This document shows, piece by piece, positions 61,157 through 64,000 of a DNA stretch of 64,000 nucleotides. The position numbers and the translations under genes are program-made. Source of the DNA: Lachnospiraceae bacterium (lineage in GTDB: Bacteria; Bacillota; Clostridia; Lachnospirales; Lachnospiraceae); the NCBI GenBank assembly GCA_024695665.1, contig JAILHT010000057.1, forward strand, positions 1-64,000. Reading direction: 5' to 3'. The notes beneath the pieces were generated by a model. That model made no database searches. It saw nothing but the letters and a program-made list of their open reading frames with translations, and was not told the origin of the DNA. How positions within the stretch are numbered: position 1 is the stretch's first letter; every line of letters begins with the position of its first letter.

Positions 61157-61894
61157 ATGAAAATTGAATTTATACATCACAGCAGTGTGATTGTGGAATT
61201 GGAAAAACATGTACTTGTTTTTGATTATATCAAAGGGGACAATGAGAAGTTCAAATTTGAAGGTGAACTGCCTGCATTGTCTAATGACAAAGATATATAT
61301 TTCTTTGTCTCACACAGCCACGAGGATCATTATGATTCTTCTATACTTGATATTCAAAAGAACAATCCTCATGTCTATATAGTTGCTGACAAATCTGTAG
61401 GTATAGGAGAGTCCGGATTCTTTATGAAGGATAAAGTTTTCTCAAAGCCTGCACTTAAAGTCGATTTTGGCAAAAAATACAAGTACAACGATATCGAGAT
61501 AAAGACTTTAAAATCAACCGAGTCCGGTGTTGCTTTCTGCGTATATTGTGAAGACAAAAAAATATATTTTGCGGGAGATCTTGCCCTTTGGTATTGGGAA
61601 GGAGTCGGAGATCTGATAAACGGCAGAGAGATGTCTGCGTATAAAAGAGAGATAAATAAGCTTACCTCAGAGAGCTGGGATGTGGCTTTTGTTCCGCTGG
61701 ATCCGCGCATGAAGTCTCATGCCGGGGACGGTATGAAATATTTTATGGAAAATGTTGATTGCAATTTTATAGTGCCTATAGGCACCTGGAATGATTTTTC
61801 CACTATAAAGACTTTTAAGTCAATGTGTTCAAATTCCGCATTTGCTATGCGCTTATGTGATATCAATCATATTAATGAGATATTGAAAAACTAA
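61157..61894 (+). CDS. Metallo-beta-lactamase-fold hydrolase (UlaG-like)
   Basis: This 245-residue protein carries the metal motif HSHEDH (His53, His55, Asp57, His58), a later FAGDLALWYW strand that supplies the bridging Asp, and PLDPRMKSHAGDG. The fold covers many hydrolases, and the subgroup without insertions is like UlaG/YycJ-type metal-dependent hydrolases. The substrate is unknown. It is co-transcribed with the lipid kinase gene. The alaS promoter lies within its last codons. Confidence 0.8.
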   Translation: MKIEFIHHSSVIVELEKHVLVFDYIKGDNEKFKFEGELPALSNDKDIYFFVSHSHEDHYDSSILDIQKNNPHVYIVADKSVGIGESGFFMKDKVFSKPALKVDFGKKYKYNDIEIKTLKSTESGVAFCVYCEDKKIYFAGDLALWYWEGVGDLINGREMSAYKREINKLTSESWDVAFVPLDPRMKSHAGDGMKYFMENVDCNFIVPIGTWNDFSTIKTFKSMCSNSAFAMRLCDINHINEILKN

Positions 61895-61911
61895 TGAAAT
61901 AAGACTATAAT
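61883..61911 (+). promoter_or_regulatory. Promoter of alaS
   Basis: TTGAAA (61883-61888) and TATAAT (61906-61911) have a 17-base spacer, and the -35 lies inside the end of the hydrolase gene. The leader is only about 36 bases, too short for a T-box. Confidence 0.75.
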
Positions 61912-61953
61912 CGGTGAAGTGTGCATTAGATTTTGCGTTCAGGAGGAAAATAA

Positions 61954-64000
61954 ATGAAGCCATATAAAGTTAATGAGCTCAGAAGAAAATATCTTGAGTT
62001 TTTTGAGAGCAAGGGACACCTCGCTATGAAGAGTTTTTCTCTGGTGCCTCATAACGATAAAAGTTTATTGCTTATAAATGCGGGAATGGCTCCTTTAAAG
62101 CCATATTTTACAGGTCAGGAGATACCGCCGAGAAGAAGAGTTACAACCTGTCAGAAATGTGTCAGAACAGGGGATATTGAAAATGTTGGTAAGACTGCAA
62201 GACATCTTACTTTCTTTGAAATGCTTGGTAATTTCTCGTTTGGTGATTATTTCAAGCATGAGGCTATAGCATGGTCATGGGAATTTTTGACCAAAGTTTT
62301 GGAAATGGATCCGGACAGACTTTATCCTTCAATTTATGGTGAGGATGAGGAAGCGTTTGAGATATGGACTAAAGAAATAGGTGTTGCACCGGAAAGAATT
62401 ACAAGATTCTACAGGGATCCGGAGACCGGTGAGTGTGACAATTTCTGGGAGCATGGTGCAGGACCTTGCGGTCCTTGCTCTGAGATTTATTTTGACAGAG
62501 GAGAAAAATACGGATGCGGAAAGCCTGATTGTAAGGTAGGCTGCGAGTGCGACAGATATATGGAAATCTGGAACAACGTATTTACTCAGTTCAACGGTGA
62601 CGGCAAAGGCGGTTACGAGGAACTTGAAAATAAAAACATTGATACCGGAATGGGACTTGAGAGACTTGCTGTTGTAATGCAGGATGTTGATTCGGTATTT
62701 GATATCGATACAATGAAAGCAATAAGAGACAGAGTATGTGAACTTTCAGGAAAAAAATATGAAGTCGATGCTTTGGATGATGTATCCATCAGACTTATAA
62801 CCGATCATATCAGATCTTCGACATTTATGGTTTCTGATGGAATCATGCCTAGCAACGAAGGCAGAGGATATGTTCTTCGCCGTCTCATAAGACGTGCAGC
62901 AAGACACGGCAGAATGCTAGGAATAGACGGGACATTCCTTGCAAAGCTTTCAGAGACGGTTATAAATGAGAGTAAAGACGGGTATCCTGAACTTGAAGAA
63001 AAGAAAGAATTTATTTTCCGTGTTCTAACTGAGGAGGAAGACAAATTCAATAAAACAATAGATCAGGGACTTTCAATTCTCTCTGAGATGACAGAGCAGA
63101 TGAAAGCCGAGGGACTTAAAGTTCTCTCAGGAGAAAACGCATTCAAATTGTATGATACATACGGATTCCCGGCAGATCTCACAGCAGAAATCCTTTTGGA
63201 GTCCGGTTTTACATATGATGAAGAAGGTTTCTCAGCATGTATGGAAGAGCAGAGAAACAAGGCGAGAGCAGGAAGAAAGACTACAAACTATATGGGTGCC
63301 GATGCGACCGTATATGAAGATCTTGATCTTTCTCTTACAACGGATTTTGTAGGATACGATAATCTTACTTATACTTCAACCGTCAGCGCTTTGGCCGGTG
63401 TCGGAGAAGATGAGAATCTTGAACTCACCGAGGCACTTACTGAAGGAACAAAGGGTAGTGTTATAGTACCTGTAACTCCTTTCTATGCAACTATGGGTGG
63501 ACAGCAGGGAGATAAAGGTATCATTAAATCCGCAAGCGGAACATTTGTCGTAGAGGACACTGTTAAGGTTGTCGGAAACAGATATGCTCATGTGGGTTAT
63601 ATGTCAGACGGAATGTTAAGAAACGGTGAGCAGGTTGAACTTATTGTCGACAGAACTAACCGTATAAATACATGTAGAAATCATTCTGCAACACATCTGC
63701 TTCAGAAGGCATTGAGAGATGTTCTCGGAACACATGTTGAGCAGGCCGGTTCTTTCCAGGACGGAAACAGAACCAGATTTGATTTTTCTCATTTTGCCGC
63801 AATGACCGAGGAAGAACTTGATAAAGTTGAAACCATTGTAAATGAAAAAATCCAGGAAGCAATAGATGTTGCAACTGATATCATGACAGTGGACGAGGCA
63901 AAGAAAACCGGAGCAATGGCTCTTTTTGGCGAGAAGTACGGCGAGAAAGTACGAGTTGTATCTATGGGAGAATTCTCAAAAGAATTCTGCGGAGGTACAC
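61954..64000 (+). CDS. alaS: Alanyl-tRNA synthetase (3' end missing)
   Basis: ATG at 61954 follows AGGAGG by seven bases. The 682 visible codons are open to the right edge. The aminoacylation domain begins MKPYKVNELRRKYLEFFESK and holds RRRVTTCQKCVRTGD, FFEMLGNFSFGDYF and GMGLERLA. The editing domain has the zinc-type HSATH motif (near residue 575) and reaches the CGGT of the CGGTH motif in the last bases. It charges tRNA-Ala. The C-terminal oligomerisation domain lies outside the window. A Cys-rich insert (CGKPDCKVGCECD) near residue 190 is seen in many Clostridia. Confidence 0.96.
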   Translation, partial: MKPYKVNELRRKYLEFFESKGHLAMKSFSLVPHNDKSLLLINAGMAPLKPYFTGQEIPPRRRVTTCQKCVRTGDIENVGKTARHLTFFEMLGNFSFGDYFKHEAIAWSWEFLTKVLEMDPDRLYPSIYGEDEEAFEIWTKEIGVAPERITRFYRDPETGECDNFWEHGAGPCGPCSEIYFDRGEKYGCGKPDCKVGCECDRYMEIWNNVFTQFNGDGKGGYEELENKNIDTGMGLERLAVVMQDVDSVFDIDTMKAIRDRVCELSGKKYEVDALDDVSIRLITDHIRSSTFMVSDGIMPSNEGRGYVLRRLIRRAARHGRMLGIDGTFLAKLSETVINESKDGYPELEEKKEFIFRVLTEEEDKFNKTIDQGLSILSEMTEQMKAEGLKVLSGENAFKLYDTYGFPADLTAEILLESGFTYDEEGFSACMEEQRNKARAGRKTTNYMGADATVYEDLDLSLTTDFVGYDNLTYTSTVSALAGVGEDENLELTEALTEGTKGSVIVPVTPFYATMGGQQGDKGIIKSASGTFVVEDTVKVVGNRYAHVGYMSDGMLRNGEQVELIVDRTNRINTCRNHSATHLLQKALRDVLGTHVEQAGSFQDGNRTRFDFSHFAAMTEEELDKVETIVNEKIQEAIDVATDIMTVDEAKKTGAMALFGEKYGEKVRVVSMGEFSKEFCGGT

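Noticed and set aside
61895-61953. T-box leader before alaS
   Set aside because: The gap is only 59 bases, with no specifier hairpin or terminator.

Overview
The window looks like chromosome from a motile, low-GC, Gram-positive anaerobe of the Clostridia, most likely a flagellated Lachnospiraceae (Butyrivibrio/Roseburia/Lachnospira type). This is an inference from gene order, from the PolC-type replicase, from the lipoprotein, sortase and NlpC/P60 envelope genes, and from frequent TTG starts. Nothing in the sequence names the species. No mobile element, CRISPR array or phage gene was seen, and nearly all genes lie on the + strand.

Layout. (1) 1-15.5 kb is the distal part of a fla/che operon: fliY (cut by the left edge), cheY, fliO-P-Q-R, flhB, flhA, flhF, flhG, a PilZ protein, cheB-A-W-C-D, a small membrane protein and the flagellar sigma factor fliA, closed by a terminator. 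(2) 15.6-17.3 kb holds three poorly characterised genes: a small hydrophilic protein, a SwrB-like coiled-coil membrane protein and a membrane-anchored MltG/LysM-like domain. (3) 17.3-24 kb holds rpsB-tsf, then an inserted envelope group (trigger-factor-like lipoprotein, polysaccharide deacetylase, bactofilin), then pyrH-frr. (4) 23.8-33 kb holds uppS-cdsA-dxr-rseP-ispG-polC. (5) 33-41.7 kb holds a convergent DUF5050 gene, pheA-ppx-ppk, a leader-controlled infC-rpmI-rplT operon, galE and a tRNA-Glu. (6) 41.9-50.3 kb holds rimP-nusA-ylxR-ylxQ-infB-rbfA-nrnA-truB-ribF. (7) 50.3-64 kb holds a NlpC/P60 wall hydrolase, rpsO, pnp, scpA-scpB-rpiB-uppP-greA, sortase B plus an unknown protein, a divergent ClC transporter, a lipid kinase, a metallo-hydrolase and alaS (cut by the right edge).

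The order fla/che-sigma-SwrB-rpsB-tsf-pyrH-frr-uppS-cdsA-dxr-rseP-polC-rimP-nusA-ylxRQ-infB-rbfA-truB-ribF-rpsO-pnp matches the Bacillus subtilis chromosome from memory, so this is an ancient Firmicutes block with a few insertions. Functionally it joins motility and chemotaxis, translation, the MEP/undecaprenyl lipid route (dxr, ispG, uppS, uppP, cdsA) and envelope maintenance.

The most interesting signals are regulatory. They are a textbook WalR-type direct repeat directly upstream of the NlpC/P60 promoter, an L20-style attenuator with a visible antiterminator before infC, an AUU start codon for infC, a long imperfect hairpin directly before pnp, and a palindrome interleaved with the rpsB promoter. 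I did not find a convincing wholly new multi-gene system. The best candidates for undescribed biology are the fliA-rpsB small genes and the bactofilin/deacetylase/foldase group.
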